The notes below the pieces were generated by a model. That model saw nothing but the letters and a program-made list of their open reading frames with translations. It made no database searches and was not told the origin of the DNA. A program made the position numbers and the translations under genes. Shown piece after piece: positions 1 through 9,843 of a stretch of DNA of 64,000 nt. Numbering within the stretch: position 1 is the stretch's first letter; the number at the start of each line of letters is the position of its first letter. Source of the stretch: Peronospora farinosa (taxonomy: Eukaryota; Oomycota; Peronosporomycetes; Peronosporales; Peronosporaceae). The stretch covers positions 186,001 to 250,000 of the forward strand of contig CANTFK010000800.1 of the NCBI GenBank assembly GCA_947646735.1, written 5' to 3'.

Positions 1-2
1 CT

Positions 3-332
3 GCCACATTGGAGGAGGCATTTGCCATCGCACTCCGTGAAGACTTTAGGGTCACAAAGGCATATGCCAAACCCTCGGTCGTCAGCGTTCCCCGGCCTTC
101 TGGTCCAGAACCTATGTAGATCGACGTTATTGAGTCGTCGGGTGACCGGCGACGTGTCTTTCATAAAGGTGACGCTCGCACCGGGCGTCAAATGGTTTGC
201 TTTCGTTGTCGCAAGCCAGGACATCGCGCGGCAGAGTGCCGTGCGCCAGCTCCAATATCAGTGCAAGTAGTGGACGCCCATCATGAGGGTGCCGTACCGG
301 CCGCACGTCCAAAAAGCGGTCGGGACCAGTAG
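3..332 (+). pseudogene. gag: gag C-terminal fragment with CCHC zinc knuckle (element 1)
   Basis: The frame starting at base 3 reads the end of a retrotransposon Gag capsid followed by a CX2CX4HX4C zinc knuckle (CFRCRKPGHRAAEC, bases 198-239). This knuckle packages the element RNA in the virus-like particle. There is an in-frame TAG at 117-119. The frame ends at a TAG (330-332) after GRDQ, which looks like the natural gag end, because the gag fragment at the right edge of the window ends the same way (GRGQ, stop at 63980). The knuckle is certain; the upstream capsid is outside the window. Confidence 0.8.
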
Positions 333-1011
333 GTGCAGGGCGCCCTATTGGTTGGAACGGAGGTCCGGGTCCCCCGGTGGCAGCCCGACCTTCCAGTCCT
401 CCTGCGCTACGCGCACGGTTAAATGCCACCACTACGAGTGGTGATTCACGTCTGATTTTTGTCAGTTTACATGTCGCCGGCGTCCGGCGACCTCTGCGAG
501 CACTCCTGGACTCAGGAGCAACATACAATATTTTCGTGAATCTTGTTTATCGATTCTGACTACCAGCATTCATGTCCGAGAGGGACCTGACCAAGTCGTC
601 GTCAAGTTGGCTGACGGGAAACCACACCGCGTATCGCGGCGCAAAGTGTCGTTGCCGTATACGTTTGATGGTTTTCGCAGTAATGATAAATTTTTTGGTG
701 ATCGCAATGAATTATGCATTCGATTGCATACTGGGCATGCCATGGTTGGCACGTTATAAGCCCCAGATCGACTGGTTAGCCAGATCAGTGAGACGTCGAC
801 GCAAGTTCGATGTCAGTGAAGTGTTTTACCCATATCTTGGTGTCTCCAAGTGACTGGCCGAACGTCACAATTGTGGATCGTGATTCTACGACGCTGGCGG
901 TGCACAGACCGAGCGATGTCCCTCTCTGCACTGCTTGTGCTGTTCTTTTTCGAGACAAAAGTTACAGTGACTCCTCGCTCCACAGCGAGGAGAACTATGA
1001 GGACGACGAGG
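333..1011 (+). pseudogene. aspartic protease remnant (element 1 pol)
   Basis: The DSGAT active-site motif of a retroviral-type aspartic protease is read in the frame covering 377-559. The downstream half, ending in the LGMPWL...IDWL segment typical of gypsy proteases, is in the frame 572-853. The enzyme would cut Gag-Pol. The two halves are in different frames with a stop between them, so this copy is dead. No protease residue beyond the DSGA loop was checked for function. Confidence 0.75.
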
Positions 1012-1450
1012 TCAACAGGGGTTCCCGCGCGTCATTAATGCGGTCGAACAGGGGTTCCCGCACGTGAATGCAGTGGTTGAACCGGGGTTCCCATCTGCAC
1101 CTATTGTGCTTGAGCAGGGGCTCCCACAAAGGCATTGTGACGACGAGCAAGATCTCGCCAGCGAGTGTGACGTGGACGGACAGGAGTCCCCACGCGAGAG
1201 CATGATGGTCGAACCGGGGTTCCCATCATCACCCACTGTGGTCGAACCGAGGTTCCACATGGGCATATTGTGGTCGAGCAGGGGCTCCCACACGAGTACA
1301 ACGTGGACGGACAGGAGTCCCCACGCGAGAGCATGATGGTCGAACCGGGGTTCCCATCATCACCCACTGTGGTCGAACCGAGGTTCCCACATGGGCATAC
1401 TGTGGTTGAGCAGGGGCTCCCACACGGGTTTACGGCGGCCGAGCAGGAGC
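1012..1450 (+). repeat. 131-bp tandem repeat in the protease-RT linker of element 1
   Basis: Two adjacent units of 131 bp start at 1170 and 1301 (each beginning ACGTGGACGGACAGGAG). They are flanked by shorter degenerate units with the motif GGTCGAACCGGGGTTCCC. Part of the array is read through in the frame 1270-2316 as repeats of the type VVEPRF/VEPGFP. The repeat lies between protease and RT, the same position as the 87-bp array of element 2. Confidence 0.8.
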
Positions 1451-3449
1451 TCCCGCATCAAGTGTCGACGGTCGAGTTTGGGGTACTCCCGTCCAGTGTT
1501 TCCGGCATCTTAAATGACGACATCCAGTGCCTAGAGGGGGGTGATGGTTTATCACCTGACTGCGGTTCGCCAGCTTCGAGTAGTGACTCGAAGCACGATG
1601 GGGACAACAGCACCGAGAATTTAGCGTTGGAATGTGTCCACGCTATCGTGTACGTGGAAGGAAGTCCACAAAGGCGCCAATATGTCGAGGTCGAGAGTCC
1701 TCCTCGTCATGCGTCGTCCATTAAAAGTCTTCCAGGGCTTTCCTGGAAGCATTTCCTACGTGACCTTAAGGGAGGCACTGTGGAACAAGTGTGTCTAATC
1801 ACCAACGAGGTGGTTATCGTAGCAAACGAGGAGCATATGGCGCGTCCTCGAAGCGCTGAGCCGAAGTCTGCGCATGAAGAAAGGTTTGCATCACAGTCAT
1901 GGGAGGCCCTGCGAGATTCTGGTAACCCCGTCTACGACATTGCTCGTGAATATGCAGACGTGTTCCCGGACAAGATCCCGGCTGAACTTCCTGCGGACCG
2001 TGGTGTTCGGCACGAGATTGATCTCGTGCCAGGGTCGAAGTATTGTGTGACACGGCAGTGGCCGTTGCCTCGAGATCAAGTCGAAGCTATTGACGCATTC
2101 TTCGAAGGTCGCCGCAAAGCGGGTCATGTGCGGGAGAGTATCTCACCACATTCGAGTCCAACCTTCTGCGTGAAGAAGGCTACGGGAGGCTGGCGGATAG
2201 TGCATGCGTTCACTAAGTTGAATGATGCCACTATTCCTGCGCAAACGCCAATTCCCAGGAAGGACATGGTGCTGAATCCCATGTCAGGAAGTGTCATCTT
2301 CATGCCATCGACTTGACCGATGGCTTTTACCAGATTTTGATGCGCCCGAGCGATATCCCACTCACCGCGGTGAGCACCCCGAGTGGCATGTTATGGGAGT
2401 GGCTGGTAATGCCACAAGGGTTGAAGAACGCTCCGGCCACTTTCAATCGCATGGTGTCTCAAGTGTTGAGACCTCTTCGGAACTTTGCCCCAAGTTATTT
2501 TGACGATATCTTCGTCCATAGTCGCGCCGAGGGCAACCTCAACGATGTCCAAGTTCACCTTCAACACCTGAAGCAAGTGTTTTAAGTTATGCGGGACAAC
2601 AAGTTGTACGCGAATCTCAAGAAGTGTGTCTTTTGTGCACCGGAGATTTCGGTGTTAGGTTGCTATGTGAGTAAATCGGGAGTTCGAGCTGATCCAGAGA
2701 AGGTGTCGTCCATCTGTTCTTGGCCCACGCCCAAGAACCCTACGGAGTTGCGCCAGTGGCTCGGCTTGGCTAATTTATTGCATAAGTATACGAAGGATTA
2801 TGCTGGTTCTATCCAGCCTTTGTCGTCACTCTTGAAGAAAGACGCCACGTGGTTGTGGCGTCCCAAGCATGAAGCAGCCTTCGAAGCAGTGAAGAAGATC
2901 TTGGCGTCAGCGCCAGTCCTGGTCCTACCAGACGATTCCAAGCCGTTCCACGTGGTTTGCGACGCCAGTGATTTTGCAATCGGTTGTGCCCTCATGCAAT
3001 TTGATGATGAGGGCCGTGAACGAGTCGTGAGTTACCAGTCGCGACAGATGAAGCCAGCTGAGAAGAACTATCCGGTTCACGACAAGGAGTTATTAGCGAT
3101 GCGCTATGCATTCATCAAGTTTCGCGTGCATCTCCTTGGTGAACGTACGTTTGCTCTGTACACCGATCATGCATCGCTGCGCACATCGATGAAGAGCCCA
3201 CACCTGTCCCAACGGATGGCACGATGGCTCTCATTCTTCTCTGAGTACAACTTCGTCGTGCATTACAAGCCAGGCAAGACCAATATTCTCGCTGACGCCT
3301 TGTCACGACGTCCCGACTACGATCCTCGGACTGCTCTGAGTCGCCAGGCTACTGATGACGAGGATGATGATGACCGATGTGCAATGTGTGTATCGCTGAA
3401 CTTAACTCGGGTACACCCGAGCCGTGTTTATTTGATGAGATCGTCGTAG
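1270..3449 (+). pseudogene. reverse transcriptase and RNase H (element 1 pol, frameshifted)
   Basis: The RT begins around 1960 with the conserved [10 protein letters not shown]...[10 protein letters not shown] segment. It shifts frame at about 2303 where one base is missing, and continues at 2313 with the fingers/palm and the catalytic YFDD motif (about 2500). It meets a TAA at 2583-2585 and resumes at 2589 through the thumb and RNase H (FHVVCDASDFAIG, YTDHASL, NILADALSRRP near 3300). RT copies the element RNA to DNA and RNase H removes the template. At least three lesions make it non-functional. Confidence 0.9.
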
Positions 3450-5048
3450 CGTACAAGGGTGACTCAGATTATGCAGACATTATCGAGTATCTACGTGCTC
3501 CCAGCGATGCTGCACTGGGAGCATTATCCCGTACCAAGCGCGACCATATTCATCGATACAGTTTAGATGGCGATTTGCTTCTGTATAGCATCGACCAATT
3601 CGATTCTCCTCGCACGGTGATTGCCAATGACATGGATTTGCGTGCGAGAATCATTCACGAGTATCACGATGCTCCTGCTGGCGGCTATTTAGGCCGCGAA
3701 AAGACTTTCGCGGCTGTGTCTCGAGACTTCTTCTGGCCCCACATGTATAAGTGGGTACGCAACTGGATCCGAACGTGCGAAATATGCCAGCGTGTGAAGC
3801 CATCTCCATCGACACAAGCTCCCTTGCGATCGTTGCCAATTGCAGCAGAGGCATGGAGATCAGTTTCGATGGACTTTATCTTCGGGCTTGCGCCCGATAG
3901 CCAAGCTCGCACGAGCATCTTGGTCTTTGTTGACAGATTCAGCAAGATGACAAATCTCGTGCCGGTTCACGCTAAGGTCACCGCGGCAGAGACCGCGGCG
4001 CACTTCATCGACGCGGTGTTCCGTCATCATGGCCTTCCAGAAACATTGTTTCGGACCGTGAACCGCGATTTACGTCCGCATTTTGGACGTCACTTTTCGA
4101 GCTCCTCGGGACAAAACTGCTGATGTCGACTGCAGCCCATCCGGAAACGGATGGGCAGACCGAGCGCGTGAACCGGGTCCTCAACACGTTCTTTGAAGGT
4201 ATGCTATGTCATTTACAAGTTGGAGTGCATTTTTACCACTCGCTGAGTTCGCACTCAACAACGCCGTACACGCGTCAACAGGGTTGACGCCATTTTTTGT
4301 GAATTCGGCTCGTCACCTTCGTATTCCTACTGTCCTGGCCGTGGGGCGACCCACAACACCTAGTGGCTCCACTCTGGGGGGGGATAAAGGTGATAAACAA
4401 GGATCGAGTGCAGCTCACGGTATTTTGAGCGCGAATGCAGTAACCCGATCCAAGGCAAAGACGGCCACTTTGACGCCATCAGATGTGGCGTCCCCATTAG
4501 CTCGATGGACTGGGCAGACATTGATTGACCCTTCTTCGGGTAAGCGTTCACCTACTGCCAACTACGCGCCGATTGAGTCGGCGCGACCAATTGATGACAT
4601 GGCTGTGTCGGAATTTATACTCCAACGTCAAGCCATCACCCGGTTTGTACGCGACGTACTACAATCTGCGGTAGATCAACAGAAAGAGAACGCTGACAAA
4701 CATGGCAGAAAGAACATGAGCAAGTTTGAGAAATGTGATCGTGTATTATTATCTACGGAAGGTATAAGGGATTCTGCGGTCACTAATCTGGGCGCGAGTA
4801 AACTCGCGCCACGCTTCATCGGTCCATTCAAGGTTCTGAAGGTAATTGGCGACGCTTATACACTCGACGTTCCCTCTTCACTGCGACTCCACCCGACATT
4901 CTATGTCGGGCGGCTGAAGGAATATCGTCCGGCTACGCTTCACGGTTTGCCTCCGACGCCGGCTTCAGGGGTTCGTAAGTCGAACGGCCTTCCCGTCGTT
5001 CTCGACGCGCCGATGACACGGGCGAGGTCTCGATCCCGTCTAACCTGA
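3377..5048 (+). pseudogene. integrase remnant (element 1 pol)
   Basis: The frame 3377-4123 holds the HHCC zinc-binding N-terminus (H...H...CEICQ) and the first catalytic aspartates (MDFIFGL, VFVDRFSKM). A single-base shift near 4065 moves the DRDPRF-like region out of frame. The segment with [10 protein letters not shown] follows at about 4125-4195 in another frame, and the C-terminal GPY/F-like region (FIGPFKV, HPTFYVGRLKEYRP) is in the frame 4206-5048. Integrase would insert the cDNA. The order matches gypsy pol. Confidence 0.88.
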
Positions 5049-5386
5049 CCAAGCATCTGGCGCTCCAGAATCCTTATCCGTTCGAGCAGTTCACGGTTCG
5101 ACTGCCGGGTCTCACTCGAAGTCTTCTCCGCCTGGGCAGCACGTTCACTGGCAGTGTGGTGAAGTGCTTTCCTAAATTGTGAAGAACCCAGGGTCTCGTT
5201 GGATTGAAGGGACAAGGGGCCGTGGACTAGGGAGAAGGGACCACGCACCAGAGAGAACGGACCGGAGATAAAGGGAACCTCGGAGTGAAGCGACCGTTGG
5301 CTGAGAATTCGAAAGAAAAACAAAGGAGAGGTCATTACCAGGGTAACGTTTAACCTGTACCGAAGGGAGTCGACCATGGCCCTCAT
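4940..5386 (-). pseudogene. antisense ORF of element 1, C-terminal coiled-coil part
   Basis: Open frame of 148 codons on the strand opposite to pol. Residues about 75-125 form a strongly predicted coiled coil (ASERAAQAEKTSSETRQSN, RELLERIRILERQM), and the frame ends over the 3' end of the integrase coding region. Its upstream part is minisatellite-like. Position and coiled coil match the end of the antisense ORF of element 2 (10596-11879), so I read it as the C-terminus of an antisense protein whose N-terminal part is at 6471-7763. The link across the intervening 1.1 kb is inferred. Confidence 0.45.
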
Positions 5387-5676
5387 TGGTCGACCCGCTC
5401 CCTCATTGGTCGAACAGGTCCCTCATCGGTAGACCTGGGTCCCTCGTCGCTCGACCCGGTCCCTCATCGGTCGACCCGGTCCCTCGTTGGTAGACCTGGG
5501 TCCCTCATCGGTAGACCCGGTACCTCGTCGGTAGACCTGGGTCCCTCATTGGTCGAACAGGTTCCTCATCGGTAGACCTGGGTCCCTCATTGTTCGACCC
5601 GGTCCCTCATTGGTCGACCCGGTCCCTCATCGGTAGACCTGGGTCCCTCATTGGTCGACCAGGCCCCTCGGGGTTC
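5385..5676. repeat. 20-21 bp minisatellite
   Basis: About fourteen head-to-tail units of 20-21 bp alternate between the types GGTCGACCCGGTCCCTCAT and GGTAGACCTGGGTCCCTCAT. Stops occur in every frame examined, so it is not coding in its present state. It interrupts element 1 between integrase and chromodomain. The preceding 5216-5290 has related GGGAGAAGGGACC-like units on the opposite strand. Confidence 0.85.
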
Positions 5677-5845
5677 AGCCACTCCTGACCAGTTAATACA
5701 AGGATCAGACCAGTCGACGCAAGGAATCAGAGCTTCAGGCAAGGATAGAGTAAAGGAGTTAAAAGGATAGGACTATATTAAATACTACTCAATTTGCGAT
5801 CTACTTGGCAAGTCTTCGTCGCGCTGTAAAGGAACTCTAGTCTGG

Positions 5846-6080
5846 CCACACGCCTGTTCCGGGGAAGGGATATATTTGGCCCCCCCGTTGAAGACAGGCG
5901 TGTGGTCCGACACAAGTGCGAGCTGAACCCCACGTGGCACGACTCCGTCACCCAAGAAGAACTTGCTCTAAGCTACTCACTGTTCCGGGAAGGGATGAAT
6001 TTTGGCCCCCCGTCGAAGACAGTTGTGTAGCGAAGTTCAACTGCGAATAGAGCTCCAGGATATATTTGGCCTGTGAGCTC
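5846..6080. other. three consecutive stem-loops with a common apical sequence
   Basis: Hairpin 1 (5846-5905) has a perfect 11-bp stem, CCACACGCCTG pairing with CAGGCGTGTGG. Hairpin 2 (5972-6031) pairs GCTACTCACTGT with ACAGTTGTGTAGC with one mismatch and one bulge. Hairpin 3 (6050-6080) pairs GAGCTCCAGG with CCTGTGAGCTC with one bulge. All three loops carry a GGGAT.(A/G)ATTT.GGCC-like core, and hairpins 1 and 2 also share GAAG before the closing stem. Stem sequences differ while pairing is kept. Function unknown; it could be RNA structure in the element transcript or a repeat-derived feature. Confidence 0.55.
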
Positions 6081-6221
6081 GTTCGAGTAGCAACACCCCC
6101 CAAGACCCGCTATCGGAAGCGGTCTCCCTCACCTCAAGGTCCGGGATCAACGTAAAGGTCAGGTGGTTAATACCTCTGAAACAGAAGGAAAAGGCCAGGG
6201 ACGACAAGCGCCCTGAAGAGT

Positions 6222-7159
6222 TTGGCTCTAAGTCCAATCTCGACAAGGTCGATCGAGTGGCCACCTACCGGCCCACCGAGTGAAGCATATCCACTCGAGG
6301 CCCCCCAGGTCTACCTCCCTCAAGGCAGACATCTACATCGTCACCAAGTCCTCCGAAGAGTGCAACCCGCCAGCCGACGGGTACACAAGGTGAGAGAAGG
6401 TTCATACGCGGCATCGGGGTACCCCCTCCGACAGTCGGCAGTCCGGCACAGTGAGTGGTTTGGGGTCTCATCATACAATTTTGAGAACCCACTCCACCAC
6501 AGCAGCCTCAGCCTCCAGCCGAGCATCGGCAGCTATGTTCACGGCCTGATCAACATCGTCCTGAGCAACCAGGACGCCAGCACTACCATCGCGAGGGCCC
6601 TCCTCCGCTTGTTGATGCGGAGGGACAGGTGCGCTGGATTGTAGACCGCATTTTGGGTCACGAGGACCCTCCACAACCATTACTGCAGTCGGCTCATGAT
6701 AAGCGTGCGGTTCCATCCGTGCGCAGGTACCGAGTACGTTGTCTTGGATTCCCTCTCGAGCAGGATACATGGGAACCACGTTCCTCGCTCCTTCGTGACG
6801 TTCCAGATGTGGTTCTGTAATATGAAGCCACGAAGTCGGACTATTCCAAGGCGGGCGAGCACGCGAACGCTCTCGTGACAAACGAGAGCGGTAAGGAGAT
6901 CCACGTCGTCGGGAACGGGAATGATGACGCGAACGAGAACGATTTCGCGAACGAGAACGATGCCGTGATCGAGAACGATGTCGCGAATGAGAACGACGCC
7001 GTGAACGAGAACGTCGCAGTGAATGCATATCGCGATTGCGAGGCTAGAATCGCGAAGCAGGACGGGCAAGAGAACATGTCGCTGCCCTGCGCTGATGATC
7101 CCGCGGAGATTGACTCCGCTGTCGCGAGTGGTGCTGCCAGCGAGGCGCACCACGAATAA
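6222..7159 (+). pseudogene. chromodomain and acidic C-terminal tail of element 1 pol
   Basis: From about 6600 the plus frame reads a chromodomain (RWIVDRILGHEDP ... RYRVRCLGFPLEQDTWEP). This domain ends many gypsy integrases and is thought to steer integration to marked chromatin. After DVPDVV there is an in-frame TAA at 6818-6820. The same frame then stays open to 7159 as an acidic, asparagine-rich tail with repeated ANENDxxxEND units (6900-7015). Opposite-strand reading of the same bases is arginine/serine rich. Chromodomain is clear; whether the tail was ever translated is not. Confidence 0.75.
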
Positions 7160-7763
7160 CTGCGCTTCTCCGTTCGCTCAGACTTCGCTCATACTTTGCA
7201 ATCCAACTTCGTTCGCGATCACTGAGTGGACACTCAGCGATGTGTCGTCGCCATTCTTCATGAGTTGGGCGTGGAGTCGAGTCACAAGATTGGCATCCTT
7301 CATTGACATGGACGAAGCAGAGACGGTCCTCATTCCAAGCATCCTCACACACTCTTTCGCGTAGCGCGCCGATGGAGTGATCGGCGCGAAGCTCCTCTCG
7401 ATTGGCGAGCCATAATTGGAAGCTGCTACCATCCTCGAGCATCCGATTCCAACGTTGGATGAAGGCACACCAAGAACGTTGTAGAGCTTCATGCTCGATT
7501 CCATCAAGACCTTTCCCGCGCAGTTTTCAAAATCGGCGGAAGTAGTCCCGCATCATGTCCAGCGAGTCCGGAGCGTGAGCTCCGGACAAGTCGTATAGCG
7601 ACCAAGGTATGAGCTGCCGCGCCATGATGCTGGTTGATGCATTCCCGCTGATGTATCTTGGGCGTTCTGCTGGATTGGGTGTTGGGTCTCCGGACATTGC
7701 TTGTTCGTTTGTGGGCGAAGGGTTTTCGACAGTTGAGCACTCACGGTTGGTGAGTGCTGTCAT
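6471..7763 (-). pseudogene. antisense ORF of element 1, N-terminal and RS-rich part
   Basis: On the minus strand an ATG at 7763, only 14 bp from the 3' LTR, opens a frame that can be followed to 6471 with two frame changes (near 7530 and 7440) and one in-frame TAG (about 7045). The N-terminal half is globular in composition, with a Cys/His cluster (CQSCDSTPRPTHEEWRRH...EC). It is followed by an RS-type tract (RSRSRHRSRSRNRS) and an alanine/glutamate-rich end. I do not recognise the family. A parallel ORF in the same relative place in element 2 argues that it was once coding. The RS tract alone would be weak evidence. Confidence 0.45.
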
Positions 7764-7764
7764 G

Positions 7765-7776
7765 AGAAGGGGGTGA
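7765..7776 (+). promoter_or_regulatory. polypurine tract of element 1
   Basis: The purine run GAGAAGGGGGTGA directly precedes the 3' LTR and is the expected primer site for plus-strand DNA synthesis. Confidence 0.7.
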
Positions 7777-8118
7777 TGTAATGGGCTACATTACACATAT
7801 AGTATTAACAAAAATAAACAATAACATATGTAGGCAGGTGCTGGGCCCGAATAGCGGGCACAGCGTGGTAATTTATCATTGGTTTATTATTGGGCCTAAA
7901 GTCCCCAATATGGACCAATGATAAATCAACCTGAAATTGTGCGGTTCCCGAAAGGCGGGAACACTGTCGTATTTATTACGACTAAAATCTTCGTAATTAG
8001 TACGAATTAAAACCAAAATAAAAATCAGAGTTAAATTTACTTAATACCTAATACTCGGGCTTGAGTCTTCCTCAAGCGCACGTGTAAGCTAGTGACGGTA
8101 CGTTCTAGCCCCGTTACA
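7777..8118 (+). repeat. 3' LTR of element 1 (342 bp)
   Basis: It begins TGTAATGGGCTA and ends TAGCCCCGTTACA, near-perfect short inverted termini with the TG...CA rule, and is preceded by a polypurine tract. The matching 5' LTR is outside the window, so the target duplication cannot be checked. Confidence 0.75.
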
Positions 8119-8752
8119 ATCCGCGTCCGATCGCAGTTGAGTTGTGTTGAGAGTTCTTGCAATCCCTGGCCAAACAATTTAGGGATATGACTTGCGTGGT
8201 GTGTAGGCTTCCTCGAGACGTCGGGAGGCCAAAGAATCCAGCCCGGAAGAGAAGTCGACACGTGTACTTAGAAGCAAATTGAACTCTGTTGATGTTAACC
8301 AATCAAAACTCGAAATTTACGATTCTGCCTATCTGTAGTCCAGGATCTTCCACCACGTGTCATCCTTTTAGAAAAATCAGATCTCGATATGTGGTCCACC
8401 CTAAATGCCTTCGCCATCCCGATCCATCGGCGATCTTGCCATATCCTTGGATCGCGAGTTGAATCAGATCGCGTATCAGTTCAGGATCGCGGTCGATCCA
8501 TAATGCGTGATTCTTGCGAACTGGATCGCGATCTACGTCGGATCGCGATTCTGAGTTAAATCGCGGTTCTGAGTCGGATCGCGGTTTTGAGTCGGATCGT
8601 GGTTCTGCCTTGGATCGCGGTGCGGAGTCGGATCGCGGTTCTGAGTCGGATCGCGGATTCTGCACAATGGATCACGATCGATCCTTGGTACGTGGTCCAC
8701 ATAACTTGGATCGCGATCTACACTTTACGAAAATTTGCTTACTCGCTCTTCC
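8119..8752. other. gene-free stretch with an 18-bp minisatellite
   Basis: No credible gene. At about 8536-8665 there are six to seven units of 18 bp of the type GGATCGCGGTTCTGAGTC. The open frames over it (8360-8665 minus, 8514-8783 plus) encode only the repeat (SDSEPR or ESDRGS) and are judged repeat artefacts, possibly a relic of a retrotransposon linker array. Confidence 0.6.
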
Positions 8753-8966
8753 ACACAGAGATGTATGGTATTGGCGCAGCTGACGCTGCCTGGTGGTGGG
8801 ACTGCCCGAGTAGCGTAGCCTCATCACGCATGAAGGCCTCAAGGCGAGCATTGAGGACCTCCGGGCCTTGGGCCAAAAGGGCCTCTATTTGATCGGGCCC
8901 AACAAACACAGATAGCTTATCTAGCGCGAGTCGTTGCGCCTAAGAGAGGTGATTTTGACTCTCCAT
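8753..8966 (-). pseudogene. gag: gag N-terminal fragment of a second element-2-type copy
   Basis: The minus strand from an ATG at 8966 matches the first about 70 residues of the element 2 gag ([34 protein letters not shown]), with a TAG soon after the start. Similarity stops near 8753. It sits at the right distance from the LTR at 9026-9640 to be the start of the same truncated copy. Confidence 0.8.
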
Positions 8967-9025
8967 CCTTACAGCGGGTCAGTCTTTTAAGCTAAGGTGT
9001 AGAATTGACTACGAGTGCTATCAAG

Positions 9026-9640
9026 TGTAGCGGAGCTACACAGCTATTAAACAGAGGAAGACTTGTTAGGCTGACTGCCTCTTAGTTTTATAAAACAAAT
9101 CAAAGTTACGTCTAATAGCCGCTTAGATATAAGGTACTCATTAAACGACTACGAAGTCACCCTGTTACACGGAACTAGGAGGGGCTTCTAGTCTGCAAGT
9201 ATTAAGATCAAGGGTTCAAGATCCAAAGCACAAAGCACAAAGTGCAAGAGCAAGCTAGGAGCTTAAAGGCTCGAGGAACCAACGCACGAAGTGCACAAGC
9301 GAAACAAGCCAATACCTCTATGACTTAAAATGACCACTGATTTTATAGATGCTTTAAGATTATGTGAATAGTCCTACTTTAAGTACCATACACACTAGAT
9401 TAATTACAATTAAAATAATTATAGTATATATCTGGATATGGAACCATCCAATCATCACTGTATCAGTTATAAAAATCGATACTGATAGGATAAGGTTTTA
9501 CTGATACCTTACAATATCACTTATACATTATACCCCTTTTGTAAAAGATCAGCATGAGGATTACATTATATGCAATATAGAAACTACAGTCGTGATCTAC
9601 TTTCGGTACGATGTTACAACCGTCGTGTAACCCCGTTACA
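9026..9640 (-). repeat. 5' LTR of a truncated element-2-type copy
   Basis: It starts TGTAGCGGAGCTACACAGC and ends CGTGTAACCCCGTTACA on the plus strand, like the element 2 LTRs, but is diverged and 615 bp long rather than 641. The preceding bases (ATTGACTACGAGTGCTATCAAG) match the primer-binding leader of element 2, so this is a 5' LTR in minus orientation whose element has been cut at about 8753. Confidence 0.8.
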
Positions 9641-9843
9641 ATAGTGGCCACTGACACAGGACAGCGGAGCGTCAGTGCTCTGAAGCAGGACAGCGATGGA
9701 ATCATTGGAATATTGTCGCGGACAACATCAAAGGCAATTGGACGGTTGCCGACTGCCAGAGGCTACAAAGGTCCAGGATGCAGGGGCATCGTGGTTCTCA
9801 TGGAGCGTACCCGACACTATTGCGAACAAACACGTACTATTGG
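9641..9843 (+). pseudogene. left half of an open frame split by element 2
   Basis: The bases between the truncated LTR and element 2 are open on the plus strand. If the 7.9-kb element and one copy of its target duplication are removed, the same frame continues from 17791 to a stop at about 17947 without interruption. The product is not recognised. The joint frame is only about 120 codons and could be chance, so it is offered as a possible disrupted host or transposon gene. Confidence 0.25.
9839..9843. repeat. target site duplication, left copy (ATTGG)
   Basis: ATTGG directly precedes the left LTR end and is repeated at 17786-17790 directly after the right LTR end. Five base pairs is the usual gypsy duplication length. 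Confidence 0.9.

Larger units (their letters stand above)
1..8118 (+). mobile_element. Degenerate Ty3/gypsy LTR retrotransposon, element 1 (5' end outside window)
   Basis: Plus-strand gypsy element read in the order gag zinc knuckle, aspartic protease, reverse transcriptase, RNase H, integrase, chromodomain, polypurine tract and 3' LTR. The 5' LTR and most of gag lie left of the window. Coding parts are split over several frames, with single-base indels near 2303, 3405 and 4065 and stops at 117, 2583 and 6818, so this copy cannot make an intact polyprotein. Between integrase and chromodomain it carries about 1.2 kb of minisatellite and stem-loop sequence. Order and motifs are seen directly; the family assignment rests on the RT-RH-INT order and the YFDD motif. 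Confidence 0.93.

Noticed and set aside
5385..5676. Regular short repeats that could suggest a CRISPR array
   Set aside because: Units are contiguous 20-21 bp variants with no unique spacers and no cas genes; eukaryotic context.
8360..8783. RDSESDRGS / SDSEPR repeat proteins on both strands
   Set aside because: The open frames exist only because the repeat unit is 18 bp (a multiple of 3); no other protein-like sequence is attached.
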